This document shows, piece after piece, positions 9,697-21,624 of a DNA stretch of 64,000 nucleotides. Within the stretch, counting starts at the first letter, position 1. Every line of letters begins with the position of its first letter. Source of the DNA: Rhizobium chutanense (lineage in GTDB: Bacteria; Pseudomonadota; Alphaproteobacteria; Rhizobiales; Rhizobiaceae); contig NZ_NWSV01000002.1 of NCBI RefSeq assembly GCF_002531935.1, positions 124,001 through 188,000 of the forward strand, given 5' to 3'. The notes under the pieces were generated by a model. The model ran no database searches. It worked only from the letters and a program-made list of their open reading frames with translations, and had not been told where the DNA came from. Position numbers and translations under genes: made by a program.

Positions 9697-10671
9697 CTAT
9701 TCGCTGGTGACGCCGTGGAACGGGCGCACTTCGCGGCCGGGCATGAAGACGCCGAGGCGCTTGATTTCCCATTCAAGCTTGATGCCCTCTTTCTCGAAGA
9801 CCTCGCGGCGCACCTGTTCGCCGAGATATTCGAGATCGTAGCCGGTCGCCTGTCCCATGTTGATCATGAAGTTGCAGTGAAGCGACGACATCTGCGCACC
9901 GCCGATGACGAGGCCGCGGCAGTCTGCTTCGTCGATCAGCTTCCAGGCTGAATGGCCCGGCGGGTTCTTGAAGGTCGAGCCGCCGGTCTTTTCGCGAATC
10001 GGCTGCACCGTCTCGCGGTGATTGCGAACGGCGTCCATCTCGGCGCGGATCTGGGCGCGCTCTTCCGGATAGCCCTCGAACAGCACCGATGTGAAGATCA
10101 GGTCGGCGGGGGCCGTGGAATGCCGGTAGGAATAGCCCATCTCGGCATTGGACAGCACATGTTTGTTGCCCTTGCGGTCGACCGCGTTGACCTCGATCAA
10201 CCGCTCGCGCGTCTCCACGCCGTTGGCCCCGGCATTCATGCGCGCCGCGCCGCCGATGCTGCCCGGAATACCGTAGAAGAAATGAAAGCCGCCAATACCG
10301 TTGTCCATCGCCATCGCCGCCACATGCTTGTCGGGGCAGATGGTGCCGGCCAGAATGCGGTTTTCGCCGGCAAGTTCGACGAAGCCGAACCCTTTGGCCG
10401 ACAGGCGCAGCACGACGCCGGGAATGCCGCCGTCACGCACCAGAATGTTGGAGCCGACGCCGACCACCGTCAGCGGCACCTCTTCCGGCAAGATCTTCAG
10501 GAAGGCGACGAGATCATCGATGTCATGCGGCTGGAACATCAGCTCGGCGAGGCCACCGGCCCGGAACCAGGTGACGCGGTCCATGGGAGCATCCGGTGTG
10601 ATACGGCCGCGGATATCCTTTACACCGTCCCCGAGAGACGCGAGAAGCTTTTCCCCATTTACCTGTTTCAT
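9697..10671 (-). CDS. murB: UDP-N-acetylenolpyruvoylglucosamine reductase
   Basis: MurB reduces the enolpyruvyl group to make UDP-N-acetylmuramate, using FAD and NADPH. The 324-residue protein has the FAD-binding stretch [14 protein letters not shown], the segment [18 protein letters not shown], and GGSTFKNP with the catalytic Ser near the C-terminus, followed by [13 protein letters not shown]. The start overlaps the murC stop by 4 bp. Its 3' end faces the epimerase gene with 3 bp between stop codons, so the mraZ-to-murB transcript must end inside or beyond the opposing gene. Confidence 0.97.
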   Translation of the reverse strand: MKQVNGEKLLASLGDGVKDIRGRITPDAPMDRVTWFRAGGLAELMFQPHDIDDLVAFLKILPEEVPLTVVGVGSNILVRDGGIPGVVLRLSAKGFGFVELAGENRILAGTICPDKHVAAMAMDNGIGGFHFFYGIPGSIGGAARMNAGANGVETRERLIEVNAVDRKGNKHVLSNAEMGYSYRHSTAPADLIFTSVLFEGYPEERAQIRAEMDAVRNHRETVQPIREKTGGSTFKNPPGHSAWKLIDEADCRGLVIGGAQMSSLHCNFMINMGQATGYDLEYLGEQVRREVFEKEGIKLEWEIKRLGVFMPGREVRPFHGVTSE

Positions 10672-12083
10672 GCGGACTTTCCCGATAGGCCTTCCAGTTG
10701 CTTGGGCAGCGCCGCCGCCCAGGATGTGATGCTCCCAGCCCCCAACAGAACCACGAAATCGCCAGGCTTTGCAACCTCCGCAACCATCTGCGGCAGAAGT
10801 TCCGCCGAGGTGAGAAAACGGGCGTCGCGATGGCCGCCGGATTTGATCCGCGAGACGAGTGAAACGGAATCGATGCCTTCGATCGGATCTTCGCCCGCCG
10901 CATAAACCGGCGCGAGGAAAATGCTGTCGGCATCGTTGAAGCAGGCGGCAAATTCCTCGAACAGGCTTGCAAGGCGGCTATAGCGGTGTGGCTGGTGGAC
11001 CGCAATGATCCGGCCCTTGCAGGCTTCGCGGGCTGCCTTCAGCACCGCCTTGATCTCGACCGGATGGTGGCCGTAATCGTCGAAGATCTGCACCCCGTTC
11101 CATTCGCCGGTCAGCGTGAAACGACGCTTGACGCCGCCGAAGGAGGCAAGCCCCTTGGCGATATCGGCATTCGAGATGCCGAGCCGGTTGGCAACGGCGA
11201 TCGCCGCCGTCGCGTTAGATATATTATGGCGCCCGGGCATCGGCATGACCAGCCCCTTGAGCTCGATCAACTGGCCGGTGCGGCGGCGGCGGATTGCGAC
11301 ATCGAAGATCGAGCGCGTGCCGTCGATGCGCACATTGGTGAAACGCACGTCGGCCTGCGGGTTCTCGCCATAGGTGATGATCTTGCGATCCTCGATGCGG
11401 CCGACCAGCGCCTGCACCTCGGGATGGTCGAGGCACATGACGCCGAAGCCGTAGAACGGCACGTTCTCGACGAACTGCCGGAAGGCGGCGCGCACGGCAT
11501 CGAAATTGCCGTAATGGTCGAGATGCTCCGGGTCGATATTGGTGATGACGGCGACATCGGCCGGAAGCTTCAGGAAGGTGCCGTCCGATTCGTCGGCCTC
11601 GACCACCATCCACTCGCCCTCGCCCATGCGGGCATTGGTGCCGTAGGCGTTGATGATGCCGCCATTGATGACGGTCGGGTCGAGCCCGCCGGCTTCGAGC
11701 AATGTGGCGACCAGCGACGTGGTCGTCGTCTTGCCATGCGTGCCGCCGATAGCGATCGCATTGCGGAAACGCATCAACTCGGCAAGCATTTCAGCGCGGC
11801 GCACCACCGGCAGCAGCTTTTCGCGCGCGGCGATCAGTTCCGGATTGCTCTTCTTGATCGCCGTCGAGACGACGACGACTTCGGCCTCACCCAGGTTTTC
11901 CGCCCTATGACCGACGAAGACCTCGATGCCCTTGTCGCGCAGCCGCTGGACATTGGCGCTGTCGGCCTGGTCCGATCCCTGCACCTTGTGGCCGAGATTG
12001 TGCAGCACCTCGGCGATACCGCTCATGCCGATGCCGCCAATGCCGATGAAATGGACGAGACCGATCGCCTTCGGCAGTTTCAT
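10668..12083 (-). CDS. murC: UDP-N-acetylmuramate--L-alanine ligase
   Basis: MurC adds L-Ala to UDP-MurNAc, the first amino-acid step of the stem peptide. Length is 471 residues. The N-terminal nucleotide-binding loop is [10 protein letters not shown] (about 13-22), the ATP P-loop GTHGKTTT is at 114-121, and the central-domain segment DYGHHPVEI is clearly seen. Both ends overlap neighbours by 4 bp (murG upstream, murB downstream), so translation is likely coupled along murG-murC-murB. Confidence 0.97.
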   Translation of the reverse strand: MKLPKAIGLVHFIGIGGIGMSGIAEVLHNLGHKVQGSDQADSANVQRLRDKGIEVFVGHRAENLGEAEVVVVSTAIKKSNPELIAAREKLLPVVRRAEMLAELMRFRNAIAIGGTHGKTTTTSLVATLLEAGGLDPTVINGGIINAYGTNARMGEGEWMVVEADESDGTFLKLPADVAVITNIDPEHLDHYGNFDAVRAAFRQFVENVPFYGFGVMCLDHPEVQALVGRIEDRKIITYGENPQADVRFTNVRIDGTRSIFDVAIRRRRTGQLIELKGLVMPMPGRHNISNATAAIAVANRLGISNADIAKGLASFGGVKRRFTLTGEWNGVQIFDDYGHHPVEIKAVLKAAREACKGRIIAVHQPHRYSRLASLFEEFAACFNDADSIFLAPVYAAGEDPIEGIDSVSLVSRIKSGGHRDARFLTSAELLPQMVAEVAKPGDFVVLLGAGSITSWAAALPKQLEGLSGKSA

Positions 12084-13204
12084 GCGCGTGTCCTCTTGAA
12101 TTCCGCTATTGTCCGTTTGGCGGCAATAGCCTCAACCATGTCGGCAAGCAAGTTCGCGGCATCGGGTTTTCCAGCGAGTTTCGCCGCCGCCGCCATATGC
12201 GCAAGCTTTTCCGGATCGTTCATCACAGCCGTCAGGATCGCCGCGATCTTCTCTGGCGAAAGCTCCGACTGGGCAATGACCTTCGCTCCGCCGGTGGCCG
12301 CCAGCGCGGCGGCATTCGCCGCCTGGTCATGATCGAGAGCATGCGGGTAAGGCACGAGCACCGCAGGCCGGCCGATGACGGAGATTTCCGAAACCGTCGA
12401 CGCGCCGGAACGGCAGATGACAAGGTGCGCCTTCGCCAGCCGCTCAGCCATGTCGGTGAAGAAGGGGGCGATATCGGCGCCCATCTCCAGCTTGGCGACA
12501 CAGCCGCTGACCATTTCCATATCCTCGGGGCGCACCTGCTGGGTGATGCGCAGGCGCAGGCGAAGCGCGTCGTCGAGCAGGCTGATCGCCGTCGGCAGCG
12601 CCTTGGAGAAATATTGCGCGCCCTGGCTGCCGCCGAAGACGACGAGATTGAAGGCCTCGCCGGAATGCGAAGGCGTGTAAGGCACCTCGGCGGCGGCGAT
12701 GACCGCCGGGCGAACCGGATTGCCCGTCGTCACCGTCTTCTCGGGGAAAGCAGCGCCCCCCTCCGGCAGGAAGCCGCCGGCGATACCCTGTACGCGGGTC
12801 GCCAAGGCCTTGTTGGCGCGGCCCATCACGGCATTCTGCTCATGGATCATCGAGGGCACGCCGAGCCGGGTGGCGGCAAGCAGCGGCGGCACGGTGGGAT
12901 AGCCGCCGAAACCGACGACAATGACCGGCCGCAGCCGCTGGATCAGTGCCTTCGCCGCCCGCATGCCGCTCCACAGCGTCCACAGCGAGCGGGCGACGGC
13001 AACCGGGTTTTTCGAGCCGATCGTCGCCGATGGCACGACATGGATCTCCTCGGCCGGGAACTTGCCGGCATAACGCTCGGCCCGGCTGTCGGTGACGAGA
13101 TGCACCGAATAGCCCCGCTCCTTCAGCTTGAAGGCCAGCGCCTCCGCCGGGAACACATGGCCGCCGGTCCCCCCGGCGGCAAGCAGCACGATGCCTTTGC
13201 TCAT
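12080..13204 (-). CDS. murG: Lipid II-forming N-acetylglucosaminyltransferase
   Basis: MurG transfers GlcNAc to lipid I at the inner face of the membrane to make lipid II (GT28 family). The 374-residue product has the N-terminal glycine-rich loop [12 protein letters not shown], the acceptor-side segment [26 protein letters not shown], the second glycine loop VFGGSQGAQ, and the donor-binding segment [16 protein letters not shown]. It starts 6 bp after ftsW and overlaps murC by 4 bp. Confidence 0.97.
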   Translation of the reverse strand: MSKGIVLLAAGGTGGHVFPAEALAFKLKERGYSVHLVTDSRAERYAGKFPAEEIHVVPSATIGSKNPVAVARSLWTLWSGMRAAKALIQRLRPVIVVGFGGYPTVPPLLAATRLGVPSMIHEQNAVMGRANKALATRVQGIAGGFLPEGGAAFPEKTVTTGNPVRPAVIAAAEVPYTPSHSGEAFNLVVFGGSQGAQYFSKALPTAISLLDDALRLRLRITQQVRPEDMEMVSGCVAKLEMGADIAPFFTDMAERLAKAHLVICRSGASTVSEISVIGRPAVLVPYPHALDHDQAANAAALAATGGAKVIAQSELSPEKIAAILTAVMNDPEKLAHMAAAAKLAGKPDAANLLADMVEAIAAKRTIAEFKRTRA

Positions 13205-13210
13205 AATCTC

Positions 13211-14365
13211 TTACTCCGCCGGCATGCCGTGCGGGACGCGGAAGAGGCTCCGGTCCTGCGCACGTTTTTCCGGCCGATGGCGCGTCAGCGCCAGAATGAA
13301 GCCCGCGGTGACGCAGATCGCCACCATCGACGAACCGCCGTAGGAAATCAGCGGCAGCGTCATGCCCTTCGCCGGCAGCAGTTCGAGATTGACGCCGACA
13401 TTGATGATCGACTGAATGCCCATCTGCAGCACCAGGCCGGCGACGGCGAAGCGGTTGAAATCGTTGCGCTCGCGATAGGCATGCGAGAGGCCGCGCAGCA
13501 CCAGGACGGAAAACAGCGCGACGAGCGCCATGCAGAAGACGATGCCGAACTCCTCGGCAGCGACCGAGAAGATGAAGTCGGTATGCGCATCCGGGATGAT
13601 GCGCTTGACGATACCTTCGCCCGGTCCCTGGCCGAACCAGCTGCCGCGGATGATCGCCTCGCGCGCCGTGTCGATCTGGAACGTATCGCCCTCGCCGGTC
13701 ATGAACTTGTCTATTCGCAGCGCCACGTGCGGGAAGACGTAATAGGCGGTGACCAGGCCGCCGGCCCCGCCGACGCCGAGCAGCATGATCCAGATCCACG
13801 GCATGCCGGCCATGAAGAACATCCCGCCCCAGACGGCGGTCGTCAGGATGGTCTGGCCAAGGTCCGGCTGCGCGACGAGAAGAGCGGCGACGATGCCGAA
13901 CAGGATGATGGCGAAGAGATTGCCGGGAATCTCAGGCTGGCGCGCATGTTCGGCAAACAGCCAGGCGCAGACCACGACGAAGGCGGGTTTCATGAATTCC
14001 GACGGCTGGATCGAAAGGCCGGCGATCCAGATCCAGCGCCTGCCGCCCTTGACCTCCTGCCCGACGAACAGCACCAGCACCATCATGGCAAGCGAGATGA
14101 TCAAAAGCAGGATTGCGGTTCGCCGCACCTGGCGCGGCGTCAGGAATGACAGCCCGAGCATGACGCCGATCGAGGGGATCATGAAGGCGGCGTGGCGCTT
14201 GACGAAGTGGAAGGGCTCGAGCCCGATGCGCTCGGCAACCGCCGGAGAGGCCGCAAACGACAGCATGAAGCCGATACCCATCAGGAAGATGAACATCGCC
14301 AGGAAGAAGCGGTCGATGGTCCAGAACCAATCGGCCAGAGGCCCACGTTCCGCGCGGCTTACCAT
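13211..14365 (-). CDS. ftsW: SEDS peptidoglycan polymerase FtsW
   Basis: FtsW is the septal peptidoglycan glycosyltransferase that works with FtsI. The 384-residue protein is highly hydrophobic, with about ten membrane segments. It shows the family segments SIQPSEFMKPAF, AQPDLGQT and the C-terminal GLVLQMGIQSIINVGVN to LPLISYGGSS stretch. It sits 1 bp after the murD stop and 6 bp before murG, the standard position. The C-terminal tail after the last membrane segment is short and basic (RHRPEKRAQ), facing the cytoplasm. Confidence 0.97.
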   Translation of the reverse strand: MVSRAERGPLADWFWTIDRFFLAMFIFLMGIGFMLSFAASPAVAERIGLEPFHFVKRHAAFMIPSIGVMLGLSFLTPRQVRRTAILLLIISLAMMVLVLFVGQEVKGGRRWIWIAGLSIQPSEFMKPAFVVVCAWLFAEHARQPEIPGNLFAIILFGIVAALLVAQPDLGQTILTTAVWGGMFFMAGMPWIWIMLLGVGGAGGLVTAYYVFPHVALRIDKFMTGEGDTFQIDTAREAIIRGSWFGQGPGEGIVKRIIPDAHTDFIFSVAAEEFGIVFCMALVALFSVLVLRGLSHAYRERNDFNRFAVAGLVLQMGIQSIINVGVNLELLPAKGMTLPLISYGGSSMVAICVTAGFILALTRHRPEKRAQDRSLFRVPHGMPAE

Positions 14366-14366
14366 G

Positions 14367-15779
14367 TCATTTCTCTCCTGTTGCCGGACCGATCAGCATC
14401 GTCATTCCGTCAAGTGCCGCCACGTGGCCGACGAAGGCATCGCCCCTGACTTCGAAGTTCTTATACTGGTCGAAGCTTGCGCAAGCCGGGGATAACATCA
14501 CGGCCGAAAAACCACTCTCGTCGCGCTCCGCGTCGGCTGCCGCATGCGCGACCGCCCGCTCCAGCGTGCCGGAGATCTCGTAAGGTACGGCCTCGCCGAG
14601 CGTCGCGGCGAACTCCGCCGCCGCCTCGCCGATTAGATAGGCCTTGGCGATGCGCGGGAAATAGGGCGCAAGCGTCGTGATACCACCTGATTTCGGCAGA
14701 CCGCCGGCAATCCAGTAGATGCGATCATAGCTCGAAAGCGCCGGTGCTGCCGCATCGGCGTTCGTCGCCTTGGAATCGTTGACGAAGACGACGCGGCCGC
14801 GTTTACCCACAGGCTGCATGCGGTGCTTGAGGCCGGGAAAAGAGGCAAGGCCGGCGCGAATGTCGTCGGCGGAAACCCCGACGGCAAGGCAGGCGGCAAC
14901 AGCGGCGGCGGCGTTCTGCGCATTATGGCTGCCGCGCAGCGTCTGGATGCCGTCGAGATCGGCGAAGGGCAGCATGGCGCCGCCGCCGGCCTGAATGAGC
15001 TTGCTGCCCTCGGCATAAATGCCCGAAGCCACCACGTTGCGGCGCGAGATGCGCACCACCTTGACGCCGGCCCGCTCGACGCGGTCGGCAATCAGCGCCG
15101 AATGGCTGTCGTCGATGCCGACGATCGCCACATCGCTGCCGGCGACCAGCCGCTCCTTGACATCGGCATAATGCTGCATCGTGCCGTGACGGTCGAGATG
15201 ATCGGGGGTCAGGTTGAGCAGGATGCCGGCAGAGGGGTTCAGCGTCGGCGCCAGGTCGATCTGGTAGGAAGAGCATTCGACGACGTAGTAGCGCTCGGCC
15301 TTCGGCGGATCGAGCGTCAGCACGGCCGTGCCGATATTGCCGCCGAGCTGCGTGTCGTGGCCCGACGATTTCAGGATATGAGCGATCAACGCCGTCGTCG
15401 TCGACTTGCCGTTGGTGCCTGTTATGGCGATGAAGGGGCAATCCGGCGCATGGGCGCGGCGCTCGCGCACGAAGAGCTCGACGTCGCCGACGATATCGAC
15501 GCCGGCGGCGCGCGCAAGATCGACGGTCCAGTGCGGTTTCGGATGGGTGAGCGGCACGCCGGGCGAGAGCACGAACAGTGCCTGCCGGCTCCAGTCGATC
15601 GTGTGCAGATCTTCCGTCAGGATGCCTTCGGCCGAAGCCTTGGCGACGCTGTCGGGATTGTCGTCCCAGACGGTCACCTCGGCGCCGCCTGCAACCAGCG
15701 CCCGCGCGGTGGCCAAGCCGGAGCCGCCGAGGCCGAAGAGCGCGACCTTCCTGTCCCTGAGCGTCGTGACCGGGATCAT
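14367..15779 (-). CDS. murD: UDP-N-acetylmuramoylalanine--D-glutamate ligase
   Basis: MurD adds D-Glu to UDP-MurNAc-L-Ala in the cytoplasm. Length is 470 residues. The N-terminal loop [14 protein letters not shown] binds the uridine part, the ATP P-loop TGTNGKST is at 120-127, and [14 protein letters not shown] and [12 protein letters not shown] are conserved Mur-ligase segments. The C-terminal region includes [18 protein letters not shown], a strong MurD signature. It lies 7 bp after mraY and 1 bp before ftsW. Confidence 0.97.
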   Translation of the reverse strand: MIPVTTLRDRKVALFGLGGSGLATARALVAGGAEVTVWDDNPDSVAKASAEGILTEDLHTIDWSRQALFVLSPGVPLTHPKPHWTVDLARAAGVDIVGDVELFVRERRAHAPDCPFIAITGTNGKSTTTALIAHILKSSGHDTQLGGNIGTAVLTLDPPKAERYYVVECSSYQIDLAPTLNPSAGILLNLTPDHLDRHGTMQHYADVKERLVAGSDVAIVGIDDSHSALIADRVERAGVKVVRISRRNVVASGIYAEGSKLIQAGGGAMLPFADLDGIQTLRGSHNAQNAAAAVAACLAVGVSADDIRAGLASFPGLKHRMQPVGKRGRVVFVNDSKATNADAAAPALSSYDRIYWIAGGLPKSGGITTLAPYFPRIAKAYLIGEAAAEFAATLGEAVPYEISGTLERAVAHAAADAERDESGFSAVMLSPACASFDQYKNFEVRGDAFVGHVAALDGMTMLIGPATGEK

Positions 15780-15786
15780 CGCCGCC

Positions 15787-16887
15787 TCACCGCAGCTTCA
15801 GCGTCGACAGGCCGAGCATGGCAAGGCCGACGGCGATGATCCAGAAGCGGATCACCACCTGGCTCTCGGTCCAGCCCTTTTTCTCGAAGTGATGATGGAT
15901 CGGCGCCATCAGGAAGACGCGCCGGCCGGTCATCTTGAAGAAGCCGACCTGGATGATGACCGAGAGCGTCTCCATAACGAAGAGGCCGCCGATGATCGCC
16001 ATGACGATCTCGTGCTTGGTGGCGACGGCGACGGTGCCGATCGTGCCGCCGAGTGCGAGCGACCCGGTGTCGCCCATGAAGATGGCCGCCGGCGGCGCGT
16101 TGAACCAGAGGAAGCCGAGACCGGCGCCGATGACGGCGCCGAGCACGACGGCAAGCTCGCCGGTGCCGGGCACGAAATTGATCTGCAGGTAGTTGGCAAA
16201 CACCACGTTGCCGGCGAGGTAGGCGATGACGCCGAAAGAGGCGGCGGCGATCATCACAGGCACAATGGCAAGCCCGTCGAGACCGTCGGTCAGGTTAACG
16301 GCATTGCCGGCGCCGACGATGACGAAGCCGCCGAAGACGACGAACATGATGCCGAGATTGATCAGGAAGTCCTTGAAGAAGGGAAAGGCGATCGAGGAAC
16401 CGAAGGTCGAGCCGGCAGTCCCCGACGCAAGAGCGGTGCGCATCATGAAGTAGACGGCGATGCCGGCGATAACGAATTCGATGCCGAGGCGCGCCTTGCC
16501 GGAGAAGCCCTTGTGGCTCTGCTTGGTCACCTTGAGATAATCGTCATAGAAGCCGATCGCGCCGAAGCCGAGCGTCACCAGCAGCGTGGCAACGACGTAG
16601 ACGTTGGAAAGATCGGCCCACAGCAGCGACGCGCCGACGATGCCGGCAAGGATCATCAGCCCGCCCATGGTCGGCGTGCCGGCCTTCTTGAAATGCGTCT
16701 GCGGCCCGTCGGCGCGGATCGGCTGGCCCTTGCCCTGGCGGATGCGCAGCGAATTGATGATCGTCGGTCCGAACAGGAAAACGATCAGAGCTGAGGTGAA
16801 GAGAGCGGCCCCTGTGCGGAAGGTAATATATCTGAACAGGTTCAGAAATTTGAAATATTCCGACAGTTCGACAAGCCAGATCAGCAT
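15787..16887 (-). CDS. mraY: Phospho-MurNAc-pentapeptide translocase
   Basis: MraY attaches phospho-MurNAc-pentapeptide to undecaprenyl phosphate to give lipid I. The 366-residue polytopic protein has about ten membrane segments. It carries the catalytic aspartate pair in FYDDYLKV, the motif [21 protein letters not shown], and the histidine-rich loop [12 protein letters not shown] near the C-terminus. The gene is between murF (22 bp upstream) and murD (7 bp downstream), as in most dcw clusters. Confidence 0.98.
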   Translation of the reverse strand: MLIWLVELSEYFKFLNLFRYITFRTGAALFTSALIVFLFGPTIINSLRIRQGKGQPIRADGPQTHFKKAGTPTMGGLMILAGIVGASLLWADLSNVYVVATLLVTLGFGAIGFYDDYLKVTKQSHKGFSGKARLGIEFVIAGIAVYFMMRTALASGTAGSTFGSSIAFPFFKDFLINLGIMFVVFGGFVIVGAGNAVNLTDGLDGLAIVPVMIAAASFGVIAYLAGNVVFANYLQINFVPGTGELAVVLGAVIGAGLGFLWFNAPPAAIFMGDTGSLALGGTIGTVAVATKHEIVMAIIGGLFVMETLSVIIQVGFFKMTGRRVFLMAPIHHHFEKKGWTESQVVIRFWIIAVGLAMLGLSTLKLR

Positions 16888-16909
16888 TCAGGGCCCCTTG
16901 TTTACCCGA

Positions 16910-18343
16910 TCAAAGTTCGCGTTGCGTGTCGGAAAATGGTGGGAACTTGTCAAGGAGCGCGGCGACGATCTTGCCGAAACCGATGCCCAGAGACGATTTC
17001 ACCATGAACACGTCGCCTGCTACGACCGAGTCCAGTACATAGTCCGTCAATTCGCTGGTGTTCTCGCGATATTCGACATGGACGCTTTCCGGCAGTGATT
17101 CCTTGAGCGCAGCCATCTCCGCTCCTGCGAGCCAGACATGTTCGATGCCGGCCGCAAGCAGCGGCACGGCGAGATCGCTATGAACCTTCTGCGCATACTC
17201 GCCCATCTCCAGCATGTCGCCGAGCACGGCGATACGACGCCCGCGGCCGGTCGGCTCGGAGGCCGCCAAGAGCGCGATCGCCGCGCGCATCGAAGCCGGA
17301 TTGGCGTTGTAGCTCTCGTCGATCAGCGTGAAGCTGCCGTTGCCGATCGAAAGCCGGTGGCGCTTGCCCCTGCCCTTTTCCGGCTTCAGCGTCGCAAGCG
17401 CATCGATCGCCTTTTCCATGTCGGCGCCGACGATCCTGACGACGCCGAGCGCGGCGAGAGCATTCTCGGCGATATGGCGGCCGGGGGCGCCGATCGCGAC
17501 TTCAAGCGTCTCGCCGCCGATCGTCAGCCACAGTGTCGAATTCTCGTCCGAGCCGTTGAATTCCGCCAGCCGGAATTCGGCCTTGGCATGCTGGCCGAAG
17601 GAGTGGATATGCTCGATGCCGAGCGACTGCGCCGTGCGGTCGAGGAAATTGAACTGGTCATTGTCGCGGTTGAGCACGACATGCCCACCGGGTTCCAGCC
17701 CCTCGAAAATCTCCGCCTTGGCGGCGGCGATCTCCTTGATACTCTTGAAATTGCCGAGATGGGCCGGCGCGATCGTCGTGATGACGGCAACGTCGGGACG
17801 GATCATCGCCACCAGCGGTCGGATCTCGCCCGGATGATTCATGCCGACTTCGAAGACGCCGTAATCCGTATCCCCGGGCATGCGTGCCAGCGTCAGAGGT
17901 ACACCCCAATGGTTGTTGAAGGAGGCGACGGAGGCATGCACCTTGCCCGACGGCGACAGCACATGCCGCAGCATTTCCTTGGTGGTCGTCTTTCCAACAG
18001 AACCCGTCACGGCAATGATCCGGGCCCGCGAGCGCTCGCGCGAGGCAAGACCGAGTCGGCCGAGCGCGGCGAGCACATCTTCAACGACGATCATCGGCAC
18101 CGTCAGACGGCCCATGGCGGGAAGCCTCGCCTCGCTGACGACGAGAAGCGCCGCGCCGTTCGCCATCGCCATCGATGCGTAATCATGACCGTCGACACGG
18201 TCGCCCTTGATCGCGAAGAAGGCCTCGCCTGGAGCAATCGAACGGCTGTCGATAGAAATGCCGGTGATGCCCTCGGGCAGAGTGCCGAAGGGGCGCCCCG
18301 CCATCGCCGCGATCATGTCTTCGGTCGTCCAGAGCCAGCTCAA
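16910..18343 (-). CDS. murF: UDP-MurNAc-tripeptide--D-Ala-D-Ala ligase
   Basis: MurF adds the D-Ala-D-Ala dipeptide supplied by DdlB to finish the pentapeptide precursor. The product is 477 residues. The P-loop TGSVGKTT is at 113-120, the central segment [17 protein letters not shown] is typical of MurF, and the ligase C-terminal domain has [16 protein letters not shown] and [10 protein letters not shown]. The start overlaps the murE stop by 4 bp. Confidence 0.97.
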   Translation of the reverse strand: MSWLWTTEDMIAAMAGRPFGTLPEGITGISIDSRSIAPGEAFFAIKGDRVDGHDYASMAMANGAALLVVSEARLPAMGRLTVPMIVVEDVLAALGRLGLASRERSRARIIAVTGSVGKTTTKEMLRHVLSPSGKVHASVASFNNHWGVPLTLARMPGDTDYGVFEVGMNHPGEIRPLVAMIRPDVAVITTIAPAHLGNFKSIKEIAAAKAEIFEGLEPGGHVVLNRDNDQFNFLDRTAQSLGIEHIHSFGQHAKAEFRLAEFNGSDENSTLWLTIGGETLEVAIGAPGRHIAENALAALGVVRIVGADMEKAIDALATLKPEKGRGKRHRLSIGNGSFTLIDESYNANPASMRAAIALLAASEPTGRGRRIAVLGDMLEMGEYAQKVHSDLAVPLLAAGIEHVWLAGAEMAALKESLPESVHVEYRENTSELTDYVLDSVVAGDVFMVKSSLGIGFGKIVAALLDKFPPFSDTQREL

Positions 18344-19800
18344 GATTTCAGTTCCTCCAAGGCCTTGCGCACCTCCGCATGATCGGAGAACGGCAGTGTG
18401 ACGCTGCCGATCGTCTGCCCTTCCTCATGCCCCTTGCCGGCGACGATCAGCGTATCGCCTGATTTCAGCATGCCGACCGCCTCGCGGATCGCCGCCGCGC
18501 GATCGCCGATCTCGGAGGCGCAGCTTGCTGCCGCCATGATCTCCGTCCGGATCGAAGCCGGCTCCTCCGAACGCGGATTGTCGTCGGTGACGATGACCAC
18601 ATCGGCAAGGCGGCAGGCGATTTCGCCCATGATCGGCCGTTTGCCGCGATCGCGGTCGCCGCCGCAGCCGAAAACGACGACGACGCGGCCTGTGGTGAAG
18701 GGCCTGACCGAGCTCAGCACGTTTTCCAGCGCATCCGGCTTGTGGGCGTAATCGACGTAGGCGAGCGCGCCGTCCTTGGTGTGGCCGACGAGTTCGAGAC
18801 GGCCGGATGCGCCGATGAGTTTCTCGAGCGCCGCCATCGCGACCTTCGGCTCGATGCCGGTCGACATCGCAAGCCCCGCCGCAACCAGCGCGTTGGCGAC
18901 CTGGAAATCGCCGGCCAGCGGTATATCCACCTCGAAAATCTCTCCGCCGATATGAATCTCCGCCGTCTGCTTGTGGCGGAAATGCTCGACACGCTTCAGC
19001 GTGAGATAGTCGCCCTTGCGCCCGACGGTGCGGACGTCGTGACCGGCGTCGGTCGCCGCCTTGATCGCCTCAGCCGACCAGGGATCGTCGGCAAAGATCA
19101 CCGCCGGCGAGCCCTTCGGCAGCAGCACATCGAAGAGCCGCATCTTGGCGGCCATATAGTCCTCGATCGTCGGATGATAATCCATGTGGTCACGGCCGAG
19201 ATTGGTGAAGGCGGCGGCCGCAAGCTTCACGCCGTCGAGCCGGCACTGGTCGAGACCGTGGCTGGAAGCCTCCATCGAGGCATGGGTGACACCTTCGTCG
19301 GCGAGTTCGGCAAGCAGCTTGTGCAGCGAGACCGGATCGGGCGTCGTCAGCGAGCCATATTCGTTGCGCGTCGGCGAAACCACGCCCGTCGTACCGATCA
19401 TCGCGGCCGCGTGGCCCGCATGCGCCCAGATCTGCCGCGTGAATGAAGCGACGGATGTCTTGCCCGCCGTGCCGGTGACGGCGACCATGGTCTCGGGCTG
19501 CCTGCCGTAGAAACGCGAGGCGGCGATGGACAGGAAACGGCGCGGCTCGTTGACGGCAAGCACGGGGATGGGGGCCTCGACGACCTGGGAAGCGATCGCC
19601 ACGACAGCGCCGCGGCCCGCGGCATCCGCGATGAAGCCCGCCCCATCCGCTTTGGTGCCGGCGACCGCGACGAAGGCATTACCCGGCGCCACATGGCGGC
19701 TATCCGACGACAGGCCTGAAATATCAAGCAAGCCTGCCGAGCCTTCGAGCTGTGCTTCAAGTTCCGGAAATTGATCTCCGGCCAGGTCTCGCAATTTCAT
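18340..19800 (-). CDS. murE: UDP-MurNAc-dipeptide--meso-diaminopimelate ligase
   Basis: MurE adds the third stem residue. The DNPR motif at residues 407-410 marks the meso-diaminopimelate type, so this organism has DAP-type peptidoglycan. The P-loop TGTAGKTS is at 109-116. The start is placed at the ATG at 19800 (MKLRDLAG), giving 486 residues. The frame is open to an ATG at 19860, six bases after the ftsI stop, but the extra 20 residues are low in family similarity and no better ribosome site is seen there. The stop overlaps murF by 4 bp. Confidence 0.95.
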   Translation of the reverse strand: MKLRDLAGDQFPELEAQLEGSAGLLDISGLSSDSRHVAPGNAFVAVAGTKADGAGFIADAAGRGAVVAIASQVVEAPIPVLAVNEPRRFLSIAASRFYGRQPETMVAVTGTAGKTSVASFTRQIWAHAGHAAAMIGTTGVVSPTRNEYGSLTTPDPVSLHKLLAELADEGVTHASMEASSHGLDQCRLDGVKLAAAAFTNLGRDHMDYHPTIEDYMAAKMRLFDVLLPKGSPAVIFADDPWSAEAIKAATDAGHDVRTVGRKGDYLTLKRVEHFRHKQTAEIHIGGEIFEVDIPLAGDFQVANALVAAGLAMSTGIEPKVAMAALEKLIGASGRLELVGHTKDGALAYVDYAHKPDALENVLSSVRPFTTGRVVVVFGCGGDRDRGKRPIMGEIACRLADVVIVTDDNPRSEEPASIRTEIMAAASCASEIGDRAAAIREAVGMLKSGDTLIVAGKGHEEGQTIGSVTLPFSDHAEVRKALEELKS

Positions 19801-19866
19801 CGCACGCACTTTTCTCTGTTGAAGCCGGTTCACCCCTCGCGAATCGGTGTCGTTATTCATTCACAT

Positions 19867-21624
19867 TCAATAAGACACCAGCAAGGCCGATCCCCCCTCC
19901 CCGAATTTCGGCTCGATGCCGAGAATGGGGGCCGCGCGGCGGATGATCTCGCGGGCGATCGGGCCGGCGGTGCCGGCGGAGATCGTTCCGCCATATTGCT
20001 TTTCGCCGGTCTTCGGCTCGTCGCAGAAGGTGATCACCGCATATTTGGGATCGTTGATGGGGAATGCGGCAATGAAGGAGTTGAAGTTCAGCGTCGCCGA
20101 ATACCGGCCGTTCACCACCTTGTCGGCCGTCCCGGTCTTGCTGCCGACGGCAAAGCCCGGCACGCGGGCGACGCGGCCAGATCCCTTGTAGCCGTTGAAG
20201 TCGAGCAGATAGCGGATCTCGTCGCTGGTCGTCTTCTTGATCACCTGCGTCGCGATCTCATCGGCCTGTTCGCGCGTGCGGGGCAGGAATGTCGGCTCGA
20301 TAAGCTTGCCGCCGTTGACGAGAGCGGCGGCCGCCACTCCTGTCTGCAGCGCCGTCGTCGAGACGCCGTGGCCGAAGGAGATGGTGATCGAATTGATCTT
20401 CTTCCAGACGCGCGGCTGGCTCGGCATCTTCACTTCCGGCAGCTCGGTCTGCATCTTGGTCAGCAAGCCGAACTTGGTTAGATAATCCTTCTGCGCGTCG
20501 ATGCCGACGATGTCGATGACGCGCGCCGTGCCGATATTCGAAGAATACTGGAAAATCTCGGGAACGGTCAGCCAGCGGCGCTGCCCGTGGAAATCGTGGA
20601 TGGTGAAGCCGCCGATATAGATCGATTTGCTGGCATCGAAACTGTCGGTCATCTTCACCTTGCCGGTGTCGAGCGCCATGGCCAGCGAAAAGGTCTTGAA
20701 AGTCGAGCCCATTTCGAAGGTACCGTTGGTCATCCGGTTGAGCCAACCGTCCTTGGCGCCTTGCTGCGGTTCGTTCGGATCGAAATCCGGCGCCGACGCC
20801 ATCGCCAGCACTTCTCCCGTATGCACGTCGATAACAGCGGCACCGGCCCCCTTGGACTGGAAGTTGTTGACGGCGTTGACGACTGCGTCGCGGACGATGT
20901 TCTGCACACGCAGGTCGATCGAAAGCCGCACCGGCTCGAGAGGCTGGTCGCTGGTCATGCCGACCGAAGCCAGGTCGGCAAGTCCCTGGTCGTCGATATA
21001 TTTCTCCATGCCGGCGACGCCACGGTTGTCGATATTGACGTAACCGAGGATGTGCGCGGCGGTCGAACCGCCGGGATAGAAGCGGCGCTTCTCCGGCCGG
21101 AAGCCGATGCCGGGAATGCCGAGCGCCAGGATCTGGCTCTGCTGTTTCGGCGTCAGCTGCCGGCGCAGCCAGGCGAAATGCGAGCTCTTGACCGAGAGCT
21201 TCTTATAGGTGTCCCTGACGTCGAGCTCGGGCAGAACAGTTGCGAGCTTCTCCACCGCCTCGTCGGCATCGACGATCTTGTTCGGCTCGGCAAACAGTGA
21301 GACGGTGCGGATATCGGTCGCCAGCACCTCGCCGTTGCGGTCGAGGATATCGGGGCGCGAAGCCATCAGCCGGTCGGGCGGCAGGATGCTGGAGACGACC
21401 TCCTGATCCTTCATCGCATATTCAACGAGACGGCCGCCGATGACGACATAGACGCCCATGAAGCCGAGGATCAGCAGGCCGACGCGGCTTTTTGCCTGCC
21501 CCGATTTCTTCTTGCGCGTTCCCTCGATCGCCACGCCGGCGGAAGGACCACCGAAACGATTATAAACGCCGGCGGAAAAATGCGCCTGGCTCTTCAAAAC
21601 CATGATGCGGGAAAGAAACGACAT
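19867..21624 (-). CDS. ftsI: Septal peptidoglycan transpeptidase FtsI (PBP3)
   Basis: FtsI is the class B penicillin-binding protein that cross-links septal peptidoglycan with FtsW. The 585-residue product has a short cytoplasmic tail, one membrane segment (about 47-64), the PBP dimer domain and the transpeptidase domain. Active-site motifs are STFK at 307-310, SSN at 361-363 and KTG at 496-498. The first base of its start is the last base of the ftsL stop, so the two are tightly coupled. An odd point is the long Lys/Arg-rich N-terminal tail of about 46 residues before the membrane segment. Confidence 0.97.
   Translation of the reverse strand: MSFLSRIMVLKSQAHFSAGVYNRFGGPSAGVAIEGTRKKKSGQAKSRVGLLILGFMGVYVVIGGRLVEYAMKDQEVVSSILPPDRLMASRPDILDRNGEVLATDIRTVSLFAEPNKIVDADEAVEKLATVLPELDVRDTYKKLSVKSSHFAWLRRQLTPKQQSQILALGIPGIGFRPEKRRFYPGGSTAAHILGYVNIDNRGVAGMEKYIDDQGLADLASVGMTSDQPLEPVRLSIDLRVQNIVRDAVVNAVNNFQSKGAGAAVIDVHTGEVLAMASAPDFDPNEPQQGAKDGWLNRMTNGTFEMGSTFKTFSLAMALDTGKVKMTDSFDASKSIYIGGFTIHDFHGQRRWLTVPEIFQYSSNIGTARVIDIVGIDAQKDYLTKFGLLTKMQTELPEVKMPSQPRVWKKINSITISFGHGVSTTALQTGVAAAALVNGGKLIEPTFLPRTREQADEIATQVIKKTTSDEIRYLLDFNGYKGSGRVARVPGFAVGSKTGTADKVVNGRYSATLNFNSFIAAFPINDPKYAVITFCDEPKTGEKQYGGTISAGTAGPIAREIIRRAAPILGIEPKFGEGGSALLVSY

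Noticed and set aside
12197..14149. 650-codon open frame on the plus strand across murG and ftsW
   Set aside because: Antisense of two certain genes; the product is His/Arg/Asp-rich low-complexity sequence with no family likeness.
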